Part shown: piece after piece, positions 22,001 to 34,000 of the stretch | Layout of the letters: every line of letters starts with the position of its first letter | Position numbering within the stretch: the stretch's first letter is position 1 | NCBI GenBank assembly: GCA_000708835.1 | Contig: DF236996.1 | Coordinates: 92,397 to 156,396 of the forward strand | Source: Klebsormidium nitens | Taxonomy: Eukaryota > Streptophyta > Klebsormidiophyceae > Klebsormidiales > Klebsormidiaceae | Direction: 5' to 3' | DNA: 64,000 nt | Translations under genes and position numbers: made by a program | Notes under the pieces: generated by a model | What the model saw: only the letters and a program-made list of their open reading frames with translations | The model's database searches: none | What the model was told of the DNA's origin: nothing

Positions 22001-25000
22001 ACGGGCTGATCACTGGCAGCAGCTCGGTGAGGAATGCAGCTAGGCACCGCAACTTCAGCAAAGCAGACTACGTCACATCCCTTTCTTGCTTTCTCCAGCG
22101 TTGCATGATCAGAAGATACAGGGAGCAGCCTTCTCTTGGCTTTCTCAACATCTCCACTGTAAGCACCTTGCTCAACGTCCGATTGCAAGTTCAATGGGTT
22201 TCGAATTGCAGGAAGTTCCATTTAGTTGCAGGACGCTGTGGTTTTCAACGTTTGGCTTCTGACAGACCTGTTGGCAAAACAAGATGAGATGCACAACATC
22301 CTCTGCAGGACTATGCTGGGGGTGCCATCTTCGCTGACACAGGCTCCTCACTCAGTCTCGACAATGTCCAGTTTACCAACAACGTGGCTCGCACAGGCGC
22401 AGGAGGGGCTATCTTTTCAAATTCTGGACTGCAGGCGTCCTTTACGTCAGTCACCTTCGATACCAACATGGCGGTGAGGTTTGCTTTCCAACGCTCTCTC
22501 TGCATGTGAACAAGTGCATTGTATCTGTGTTGGGGCTCGAATGGAAGTTGTCCTACTCCAATTCAGATTGTTGAAAGGTCCCATATCTAATTGAAGGTAC
22601 TTGCAACAGATCTTAGATGTTCGTGAGGCTGGATTTACCTACATGTGTCCTTATCCACCTTATCCGCTGGCTGAGATTGAATTGCTGGTAACAGACAGTG
22701 GTCTTAGATTCGGTTTGGAATGCAACGAATTAGACTTCATGGATGCATCTAGTTTCAGAAGAGGCCGCTTCGTAGGACGTTAGATTCGAAGGTTAAGGTC
22801 TTGGCAGGCAGAGATTCTTCGTGTGCTTTACGATGCTAATTTGTCTGAGACGGACTCTTGGTATGGAGGCAGCTGTTTGCGTAGTTGGTCTCCAAATACG
22901 AGGCTTCTACAACCCTGGCATGGTCGCTGAGCAATCGCTCAGTCGTGAAGTGGCTGGTAGCTCTTTTGAGAACGTCAACTTTGTAATGATGAAGTCGTGG
23001 TCCTGCGAAATCTGCATTTCCCGTTATCAGTTGCTGATCAGAAATCTCTGCCTCCAGGCAACCGACGGTGGCTGTGTCTTTCTTGGCGGCTCCATCAAGT
23101 CTACGTTCGCCGGTTGCACCTTCACGAATTGCACCTCAGTAAGCAGATGACTATTCGAGCTTTTCTCATACGTCAGCTTTGTCAATAGCCGGCATACGGC
23201 CGCTGTTAGATTCAAGTTTGGCACCAAATGCGTCGTGTCAGACCTTCGACCCGGGTAAGTGTCAGGAGGTTGCACCAGAGAGTTGTCGGCACTGCCACCA
23301 CTTAGATACCGAAATGCGAACATCACGCTAGAGCTTTCACTGGCAACGATCTGATGGAACTCTACTGTTGGTCAGCCTGCAGGAGCACGAACGTACCCAA
23401 AAAAACTTGCTTACCGCCGCTCCCGTTTTTTTTCTGGTCTTGGGTTGCGGCTCTTTATCTGATGTTGGGCTCGTTGCAAAGAGACAAGCTTTAGCGCTTT
23501 CTCGCGGAGTCTTTTGTGGCAGAATCCTTCCGGCGCGTCAACTTTCCCTAAGAGATCTTCCGTGACTTGTGACGTCAACGTGACCCTGGAGGACCGTGAC
23601 CAGCAGCAATTCTTGCTCTTAATTGATAGCTGTAGCATTAGGCGTACAGCCATTAAATCCTGTTCACTTGTCCGACGAAATTCTGCATCCCTTGCAGACG
23701 AACGGCCGAGGTGGCGCCCTGTTCATGGGAGGTGACAACGCTTTAACGTCCATAATAGACACATCCTTCATGGGAAACCAGGCGGTGAGTTGCTCTCTTA
23801 TGAGACTGAGCAGCGCTGGCCCTCGAGAGGACGCAGTCAGAGGCTATACTTAACCCTTACAAAAGATCAGGTTGTTTTGAGCATGGTCCTGTGAAGCGGA
23901 TTGTTGTTTTGTCTGACCCATACGACTGTCTACACATACGCAAGCTGACTGAGTGACACGAATGATGACGAAGGCGTTTGCTTTCGCTTGCCCCACCGAG
24001 GTGGTGGCCTCAAAAGAATCTGGTGAGAGATGACGTCCTAAATCGACTCGCTTGTGTAAACCCAGCTTGGAAACGGTGGCGCGGTCTTTGTCTCAAGTTC
24101 CACGTCCGTCACGACGCTCACAAACGTCCAATTCACCAACAACAAGGCCACCAGACCTGCTTCCGGTGGCGGGTCTGCCGGAGGCGGCATGCTGGCTGAT
24201 GGTGACGTCAGCATGCAGCAAGTCACAATGACTGGCAACACTGCGGTGAGCACCGTTCTTGCTGGGAGGGAGTCGTGGCCCCGCCAAGCAGAAGGGACGG
24301 ATGGATGGATGGATGTTTGGAGAGACCTGATTGATTGCCTGACTAATACCAGCGGCTTCAGCCTAGATTTTGATAGTTGAGGAAGTTGAGAGTTCGAGAC
24401 GTACTCGAGTCTTTGAAGCGTAGAGGCTCTGAATGCAAACGAGGTTAGCTTGCTCAGCTCCTGGTAGATCTTCAAGTGCGGATGGTGCTTCTGAATGGGC
24501 TGGGTCGCTACTGACACAAATGTTTGTATGTCTTTTGACCAGACGTTAAGTGGAGGCGGTCTGGCGACTCAAGCTGACCGTGTGAGGATCACAATGTCCG
24601 ACATCGAGGGCAACGACGCTACAGTGAGTTGTCATCGCGTTTGTTGCGACTCTTGGCTAGCCTCAAGAAAGAGTAGCCTCGTCTTCCAGATTCCCTCCAA
24701 CGAGTTTAAATTGGATCGACCTGGATTGAACTGAATTGTTGAACTGCAAGATCGTGCGAATCTCTTCAGTCAATCAAAGTGCTGGGGATTGCTTTTTGCT
24801 AAGGAGACTCGTTTGCCTTCGGAGGCAAACGCACGTATATTTTAGATCTCAGCGATGACTTGCGCACACTACAGTTTTCTGGAGGAGGGGTCTTCGTTTT
24901 GAAGGGAAATGTACAGATCGACACAACGAAGTGGCACATCACCGCAAACAACACGGTCACCGGCACCAACGTAAGTGCCACCCAGACTGCCCATATCTCC

Positions 25001-28000
25001 TCGAAGAGCAGGAAGGTCATCTTTTGGATCTTGGGTCCTTTTAAACGAGAGCAACATCTTAGTTGTTCAGGCCAGACTAACGCAAATCAAGGAAGCAATC
25101 TCAGGCATATTTGATATCCAAAAGCCACCTCGATTCGAGCAGACTACTCCATCGTGACTTCCTCGCTTGTGTTTCTTTGGATTCTGTAGCTGGGCTGATC
25201 CTTGACACGTTCCCACTTCGGCTCCTTCCCCTCGTTCTTGCAGGGCGGTAACCCAAATGACGGGTCGAGGGATGTATTTGTCAACGAAGGTGGCTTCGCT
25301 TACTTTTGTGACGAGCTTCCATGGCCCGGGAATACAAACGTGAGCTGTCATCTCCTGGTCCCCTCGTCCAGATCAGTTCGAAGACAAGGTCCCAGGATTC
25401 AAATCAGTTTGATGCGTCAGCGACCCCCCGGAAAAAAACTTGCCTTGACCAGAAACGGTCTGATCAATTTTGAAAGGATTGGCGACACATTTTGTTGAGG
25501 TGACCAGCACAGCAACTTGCCATTTTGACAAGCTGCAATCACATGTGATCTGTGCTCTTGCTGAGACTTTCCTTGCGTCCTTTCTATGCAGCCGCATACT
25601 GTCTCAGGACCATACAGTCTTGGTAAGTTCCTCACGTCCACATCGAGCAATTCTTTCCCCTCTTGACCTGGATGCTGAATTTGAATCTGTAAGCACCCGC
25701 GGTTCAGATAAAGTTGACGGCTTTCTTCTATCTGCAGAACTTCTTTCGTTGGCGTTCTTGGATGCAGCCGGTATACTATGTCGAAATCTCGCCTTCAAGC
25801 CGAGGAAGTGTTTTGGTCATCCTTCAGCTCTCTTCTTTGGGCCCTTTTTCGCGGCCAACCCTGTTCATGAGTCTCTTGTCGTCTTGCAGGTTGTCCCGGT
25901 TACAACAACACCACCCCTATCCCTGCCAACAAAGACTGCGTCAGCTTTTTGACTGCTCTCCAGAACGCGCCCAACGATGGCACTGGCGTAGTGAACTTCA
26001 CAGACGTCATCCGCTTTGACGCGCTCACTTGCGGCACCTTCTCGCTTCCTTTTGTGATCAGCAAATCGGTCACGATTCAGGGGGCGTCTGACAACCCGCT
26101 CTACAACACTCTCGACGCATACAACAACAACGCCCTGTTCAGGGTCACGGGCACCGGAGTTAGGGTCTTTTTCAATCGCGTGCAACTCACGAGAGGAGTG
26201 GTGAGGAGGGTATCCCTTTACATTTTCGGTCTGTTACAGAAAACCTCATAAGGTACCCCGCTTTCTGCTTTCAAGGTTCTAACCCGTCTGTTTTGAGCGA
26301 GATTTGTTTGTTATATCTTCAAGATCCAAGGCAAGGCGTTTGGGTCGCAACCTCGCTCGACCTTCAATATCAAGTACTGCTTTTGCAGTATTTTCGCCTC
26401 GCCCAAAGACCTTTGTTAGTACGAAGTAACGATAGACGGCACTTGAAGGTCGTCTAACCTCAGACTCCTGTGAGCCTGTCCGTCTTGTTGAGCTTCGACT
26501 TCATGTGGCATTGTCCCATGCTTGTGATGCAACGCCCAGCTCTTCCATATAGTCGCTTTCACCACTGGACCAGTGACTTTGAGGCCACCAAGGGGACGGC
26601 TTTAGTGGGGAAGTGTGAGGACATCCTTAAGGCTTGCCAACTCTTTCCTACAGGGAGGAAACGGGCCAGCGATCAGCGTCGAATCAGGGGCTTTCGTACA
26701 GACCAATAACGCCGTCTTCTCGTACCACCAGGTCAGTTCAAGCCCACACATGTGAAGGAAACGAGATCGCAAATCGAAGCTATCCGAAACGAAGCAGTGG
26801 TCCGTGGTTTATGTGGAGATATCATACCTTGTCCTTGTAAAAGATAAAGAGTCCTTGTCAAGGGGGCAGACTTCCGATTGTCCTTGTAAAAGATAAAGAG
26901 TCCTTGTCAAGGGGCAGACTTCCGATTCTTCTGATACAGTGCAGACTTTTCCGAAAACGCTAACATGAGCCGATCAAGGCATTTCAGCAGGACCTTCTGT
27001 AGAAACCTAGAGCCTGATTCTGAAGTTTTGCGTCATATTTGATAGTTGCGCTCCCCTTTTTGAATGATTGCCATCGCCATGTCCTTACAGGCAACCGGTA
27101 ATGGAGGTGCGATCTACCTCGCCCCAGGAACCAGCATCGAAATGTTGTCTGGTACAACTCTCACAAACAACATCGCGGTAAGCAATATCTCAAACAAGAC
27201 AGAAGGTTCCCGTGCCTGTCAAAGTAAGGTGTTAGACATCGCTGCTTCAATTACATCTCCCGTTGTCCAAGATTGAGATCGTCGTTCAGTCTCTTTTGAT
27301 TGCGACTTGCGAAAGCCAACAAACGCCTTTGACTGCCGGATGCAATTCGCTTGAAGCTTGGTCTTGAAGAAGTTTTCTATGCTCTCCAGAAAAAGGTCGC
27401 CGGAGGTGGAGGTGGCAACGGAGGTGCCGTGTATGGTGATGATGGATCGAAGGTCTACTTGTACACTGTTACCATGCAATTCAATAAGGCGGAACAGGTA
27501 AAGGATTAGCTTGGATCGTACCTTCGCCTGCAATTGTCATGAGCTTCCGCTTCAAATTGGGTCTTGCTCATTCAACATGTGTTCTTAGTGCTGCAGTCCA
27601 CATTTCCTTTTGTGGAGCACTCGCTCAAGTGCGGAGTGCTGGAAGCTGTTGTTCTAGGGAGGGAAGCTAGGGCAGCACCGTCTACTTTGAATCCTCTTCC
27701 ACGAGGGTCCCATTGTATACTGTCAACTTGGCCATCGCATCCCATTTTGCTTCTGGCGCATGATCTGCTCTTTCTTTCATGCAGGATGGTGGTTCTCTTT
27801 GGGTCGGAGGCAGATTGGACAGCTTCTTTACCACAATGTCAAACTCGAATGCGGTAAGTCTGAACCGTGATGTGGGTTGCACTAGTTTGATCCCGCGCAC
27901 ACCTAGATAGTACTTCCTGGCGCTTCTCTTGATCAGAGCTCAGTTCACAGAAGTTTGCATATCTCATTGATAATTCTTGAATTGCTGCTTCTCATTGACA

Positions 28001-31000
28001 ATCCCTGAATTTGCAGAACTTTTGCGGACAACACACAACACAACAATTACTTGGACTAATTGGAGCGAGTCTTTCTTCGTTTCAGGTTGAGCCTTTCACG
28101 AAAACCACCCCTTACCTCTGATTAAAGAGTGCAGAATCATTATGGAAAGCCTGTACTTAGAACTTGGTTGCTCCAGTCCGCTACAATTTCAACACTTGAT
28201 GATATTTACGTGCCGGGACCGAACACTCTACTATTCTTGTACAGGGGGGATTGGGGGGTTGCGCTTTTGAGAAGAAATCGTCAACCTCTCTTGATGGCGG
28301 GTTTTATCAGGGAGGGCTTTTCCAAATCTGCAACGCGGTGAGCACCCTCGGCGATAGGAAACCTATTTCAGGGCGAGTCCGTTTGATGGTACCTTCGCCT
28401 TGCTTGGCGACTCACCTTCCTATGCAGAGTTCGTAAAGCAAGTGGCTCTCCTTGCAGATCAAGGCAGTCATTGCTCGTCATGTGAGTGTCGAGATCGTCG
28501 GAGAAGGATTCAGTATCGAAGGAAGGCAGCTACGCGGCTTCGTTGTGCATGATCGCGCAGCTGTTATACTATACGTCAATATTCATGTCACTATCGAACG
28601 GAAAGACTAGAAAGCTGGGTTTCATTAAGGTACCAAATCTTGGACATCTTTGCAGGTACAAGGAGGTGCCATGTACATCCAGGATGCTCAGGTCACTTCC
28701 TTGTTCACCGGTTCCTTCAACAATACAATAAGTGTAAGTATCACAATCGGGTGTCCATGGATGACGTCATCTACGTTCTTGGCTTTGACTTTGACTCAAA
28801 GACAGACCTGGAATCTCCGTTGGTGACTCAAATGGACTTACTGGAAGGCTCCTTCATCAATTGATCTCATTAAGAACGAATGAAACCACTTGACATGTCT
28901 GAAATGTGTTTTGGTACGTGTGTCCTCGACAAAGGCATGGCTCATCACACTCTTCTCACAGCGGTTGAACGTGCGTGCAGGGACCAGACAACTCAAGGAG
29001 CGTTTTCATAACGCCGGGGGGTCTCCTGCGAATCTGCTCGGATCAGTTTGGCTTTAACGTGAGACATTCATCCGGCTTTCTGAGCGAAGCATAGAAGATC
29101 CATTTAAAGTTATAGCGAGCATTTGGAAGCTACTAGTTGCTTCTGGGAATAAGCTTTTACAATATATCTGGATCCGCTAGTTAGGAATCAAGTATTGACT
29201 CGCCTATCACGAACTTTGCCACAGGCTTCATCAATTCGAAGAATCCAGATCCTGGGAAAGGCGCTAAATTGGATGTTCAATCGGACACGAAGCTATGAAC
29301 AAGAGCTTGGCGCTTCAGAATCGGCGTTCGCCGAAGGTAGAGGAGGCCTTTGAGGCAACCCGACAACATACTTTCATAAAGAACATGAGCAAGAGCAAGA
29401 GCAAGAGCTATGCGCAAGCCTGAACAAACACATGCATTCTGCACTTGTCACTTTAGCTAACGGGGTTCCTCGCCTTTTGCAGTTCGCCACAATCGTTGGG
29501 CCCTATGAAACAAGTGAGTCTCCGAAATTTCTCGTGCTTTCCTCATCTTTTGCAAAAGAGGCAACGGGAAGCCTGCTGCCGGATGCAATCGTAACCGAGT
29601 ATGTATGTCTGTTTGCCTGCATCTGCAACCTCGACACGAGCTAGGAGTGACTGGTCCAGAGCTTTGGTGGCCAGATTGCGAATGCTTCGGAACTGGAAAC
29701 CTTGCGTGAATGCAGCCGTTGTTCTAAATTGCTCTCTTGCAAATCCTTTTCGGGACTGCGTCACAACAAACCCTCTCCAGCATTAACTCGCCAAGAACAC
29801 CGCCTCAAACACTGTCGTTCCTCTTGTAACAAGCGTTTCTAAGCACCCGTCCCACACACATTTTCTCTCTCCAGTCTGCCCGCTGAACATTCCCGACGTC
29901 GCGAGCACGTGCCCGGAGCTCCTCATGAGAATCGCGAACCCCGTCGTATACTCGTATGATGGCGGTAACAGGGATCCTGCGGTGCCAACCATTCGTTTCA
30001 CGGGCTTCATCACCTTGTCACCCGAGTCGTGCCCAGCTGGGACCACCTTCCCCATCGTGATTGACAGCGATGTTGCTGGGCTGCGGTTCCTCGGAGATGA
30101 CGCTAACCCACAGTTCAATCAGATCACGGGCAACGGCTCAAACGCATTGTTCAAAACGACCAACCCAAACGGGATCCGGTTTGAGCGCCTGTGGCTGACA
30201 AGGGCCTTGGTGAGACTTCATTGCAGAGCCCCGTTTTCACCTGACTGTGGCAACATCTACACGATAAACACTGGTTTGAAGTCGTTGCAACTTGTGAAGC
30301 ATCTGACTTTGGAAGCAATCGCATAACAAAAGTCTTGGGAAGTTTCTGAATTAAGGGAGCGTTACTTCCTAGCGCCGTAATTCAATGTTGTCGCCTTTGA
30401 CGTGACTATATTGCCTCGTGCAAGGGCACCTGTTTCAAAGCCGAAGTGTCGTCTCCGAGTGTTCTCCACTCCGTGTGCCGCTGTGAAAGTAGAGAGCAAA
30501 GTCTGTCTTCTTTGTTCCTTTCACCTCGTGTGTTCTTGTGAAGTGACTGTGGTTGCCGTCGTCTATTTCTCTCAGGTAAATCTGCACTTCGGCTACAGAA
30601 CAAGGACTTTCGTTCACGGCTACTTCTTGCAAACTCGTAACAAGGATCAGAGTGATCATAGGTCAAGAATACAGGCATTTCTTCCGACAGCAGCTCATTC
30701 TGAAAGCCTCACCCGGGAACGGGTGCACTTCAAACGATTGCTTTTTACTCCCAAGACAAACTGGGCTAAGACTCTTCGCTTCTCTTGCAGAGAGCTTCTG
30801 GCAATGGGGCGTGCCTGGAGCATACTGCTGGGCCGCTGACTATCCTGAACGTCAACTTTCAGGACTGCATTGCTGTGAGTTATCTATTGCACCCATGTGA
30901 TTCTGAATCTGAACCATCTGCAGCCACGAATCTGCTTTGCACTCACTTGGTCTGTCATAAGGCGGTTTTCGTCATGCTCAGCCCTTAGTCGAGGCTGGCA

Positions 31001-34000
31001 ACAAGGGCAAGCGATTGTAATTTGCATAACAAGGTCGGCGTAACTTCTGGGTGGGGCAAACGGTCCGCTTGTATTACCTTTCTTGACTCTTATATGCGAC
31101 TTGAAAAGAAGGGGTTACGAACACCTCCTGATATCTGCAGACAAACGGAAACGGAGGGGCTGTCTACCTGGGCCCCGGCACCAGCGCTTCTACGACGAGC
31201 TTTGCAGCTCTGAGAAATTATGGGGTAAGCTTGTCGAGGATGCCCCTTGCGACGTTAGATACGCAACCACTGGAGATCCATCTACTTAGGATCAACCTCA
31301 AGTCGATAGCCATGCGCTCAAGCCCCAAACAGCTCTGAATGCAGGAAGAGGTTGGCATCCTCGTCTCCCCCTCGGAAGGCTGTAATTCTAAGCGGGTAGT
31401 TGGATATGGCAGCTTTTCAGCATCCTTACCGGCCCTCACATTTGGCAACTGCGGTTTCCTTGCGTCCTCCTGTTAAGTCTCTTGAAAGATATCAAGTTCT
31501 GAAAGCCAACTCAAGATGGTCTGTTCTTTCGTTTTCTGCAGCAATTCGGAGGCGCGATGTATACGGAATCGAACGTGCCTGTGATCGCCAGCGGGTCTGG
31601 GTTCTTTCAGGGAGGCGCTTACCAGGTAAGCTAACTTGTAGCTGGCAAAGGAAGTACTCTCTTTTTGCCACAAGTCCTTCTGCCACGTGTCCTTCTGCAC
31701 TTTTGAGCTGGAGCTGACAATACCTTGAATATCAGGAAAGACTCCTATCTAGTAGGCCGAGGTACTTCGCAGGCACGTTTTCCCGCTTAAATTCTCGGTG
31801 ACGCTTCTTACATTTGGGCAGAGGCTTAGCCTGTGGTCTCGCTTATACAAACGACCGCGAGCGGGTGTGCAATCTCGAAGCTGCATTCCGGGTAGGATAG
31901 GGTGGAAATAGCAATTCCGTGAAACCCTGGGGTCAATGCTTGCAGAATGGCGGTGGAATCTACGTGCAAGGTCCCTTCAGCGCCAGCCGGACGTCCATCA
32001 CTAGCAACATGGCGGTAAGGTTCCGGCCAACTCTTCGAACTCTTCACTATCCTGTGCATCCAGTCCCTGATGTTTTTAGCGTTCTTTGACCTCGCTAGGT
32101 GAGGCATGCAGCGAACTCTGAATATCGTATTGAGGAAGATTGGCATGCTTGTTTGTAGGCGCATTTCTGGTACCCGTAATATAAGACTTATTAACAGAAC
32201 TGGAGAGTCCGTGTACTTTACTTGGACAGCCTTGCGAGTTTGGGTCTTTATCAAGATACCACGGAGTATGAAGCGTTCAAATCACCATTGCGTACAACCT
32301 TTTGAAAGCTTCAATAGCTAGCTTAGACTAAGCTTGAGGTTCCTTAAAGTCCTCCCGCCTAGTCATCCCGCCCGCTCACTCCGATCGCGCAAGTCATAAA
32401 AAGCTTAGGCCTGCTTTTCATAGCTCTGTGTCGCTTGCAGGATGCTTTCGGTGCTGGGCTCTACATGACCGGCCCTGCCAACGTCCAGTGGAACACTGGG
32501 TCCTTCGACAGCAACACGGCAGGGGTGAGCTCCCTCACATTCGCGCCTGTTTTGAAACTTCAGATTCAAAGTTTGAACCCACCCCGACTTCGTGGTTCTC
32601 CTGTGCTTTGGACCAAGTCAGCATTTGGACCAAGTCAGCAGAAGTTGCGACTCGCTTCGTCCCTTTCATTTCACTGCCTTTATGAGTTTTGGGCGAGCTT
32701 GCTTGTCTGACACTCTGTTGGTGCGGCCCTCTTGTTGCCTTTTGCCAGCTTCGAGCATACAAGGCAGCCTAGGAATCTCGAAGTGAAGTGGGGATACCGA
32801 GCAGGGCTCCAGTCCTGTGCTAACCCAACGTAACCCACCTGTTGCTGCAGACCGAAGGAGGGGGTGCCTTCTTCGGTGCTAGCACTATCTTCAAGGGGGT
32901 CTTCTTTACCCAGGCCAACAACCAGCGCAGAGGCGTAAGTGACGTTCATTATCGCTGTCTTTCAATCAGCATGGTTCCTCTTCCGCAAGAGCATGGGCAA
33001 AACTGAGCAACACAGGTTCAAGGATGTCGTGCACTCACGTGCCTTCGGCCTAGCTTACAGAGTATCCTTTCTGAAGATTGGTCATGTCACGAGCGTAATG
33101 GCGTCATTCCTGCCGCTCGTGAAGGACCCTTGACAACAGAAGTGGAGAGCCGGGAGCTTTGGAATTGTATACTGCCTTTTGTTGGCCGACACCAGCCGCC
33201 CTCTCGAACAGAACTCTTGTATACGTTCACTTTTTACCTCACGCGTCGAGTCTCTTTTGTCTACCCCCAAAACCAGTTCACTGGACAGGCTAACGGAACA
33301 GTCCTCGGCCGCCAATGGTGTCAAATCCAGCGAACGTGATCTGGCCCCCAGAACCATATCTTATGAAAGCGGCACTCCTTTTTATGGTCGGGTCGCCACC
33401 CGTCGAACTCAGAAGCGTCTAACAGTGGGAATTTTTTGGAATCTGCAGAAATCGAGGACTCCCCCGCTGGGGGGTAGCATCTCCGACGCAGGCTATCTGG
33501 ACACTGGCGCCATGGTCACGCTCTGTCAGTACACGGGCCAAAACAACGACCAAGGGAATAATGGCACGGTAAGCTTCTTGAAGCCTGGACGATGTCCCAA
33601 AGCGCGCTGTGTTCTGGTGGAGCTTCGAGATATATTGGCCAGTCGAAGTTCAAAGCTGCCTTTCAAAAGCATGCTTTCGGTTGTGTTTTGGAACTGTACT
33701 TGAGAGGAGTTCCCTTGTGAGATCAGAGATCGGTGACTACTGTCGCTTGGTGTGTTTCGAGTACGAGTTGCTCATTGAGGGCGCGTTCTGCAGAATTAAA
33801 TGCAAGAAAACAAACAAAAAGGCAATCGAACGCGGCAGCTCCTCGCCAATCTGAGTGATCCAAAATTTTTGACGAGCTCTTCCCTTTAGCTGGTATCCTT
33901 GAGTCATCGAGACAGCCCAGAACACTTGATCGTCCGTACTTTTTAAAAGTTCGAGCCTTCAACCCTCATCCCGATTAGACAATCAGGCCACATTGCCAAG

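Noticed and set aside
24297-24316. GGAT microsatellite
   Set aside because: Only about four to five tetranucleotide units; ordinary simple repeat without further meaning.
25470-25952. 160-codon plus-strand frame
   Set aside because: It crosses the well-supported linker exon (25592-25622) and the N-cap exon start at 25890 in another frame; its peptide shows no domain.
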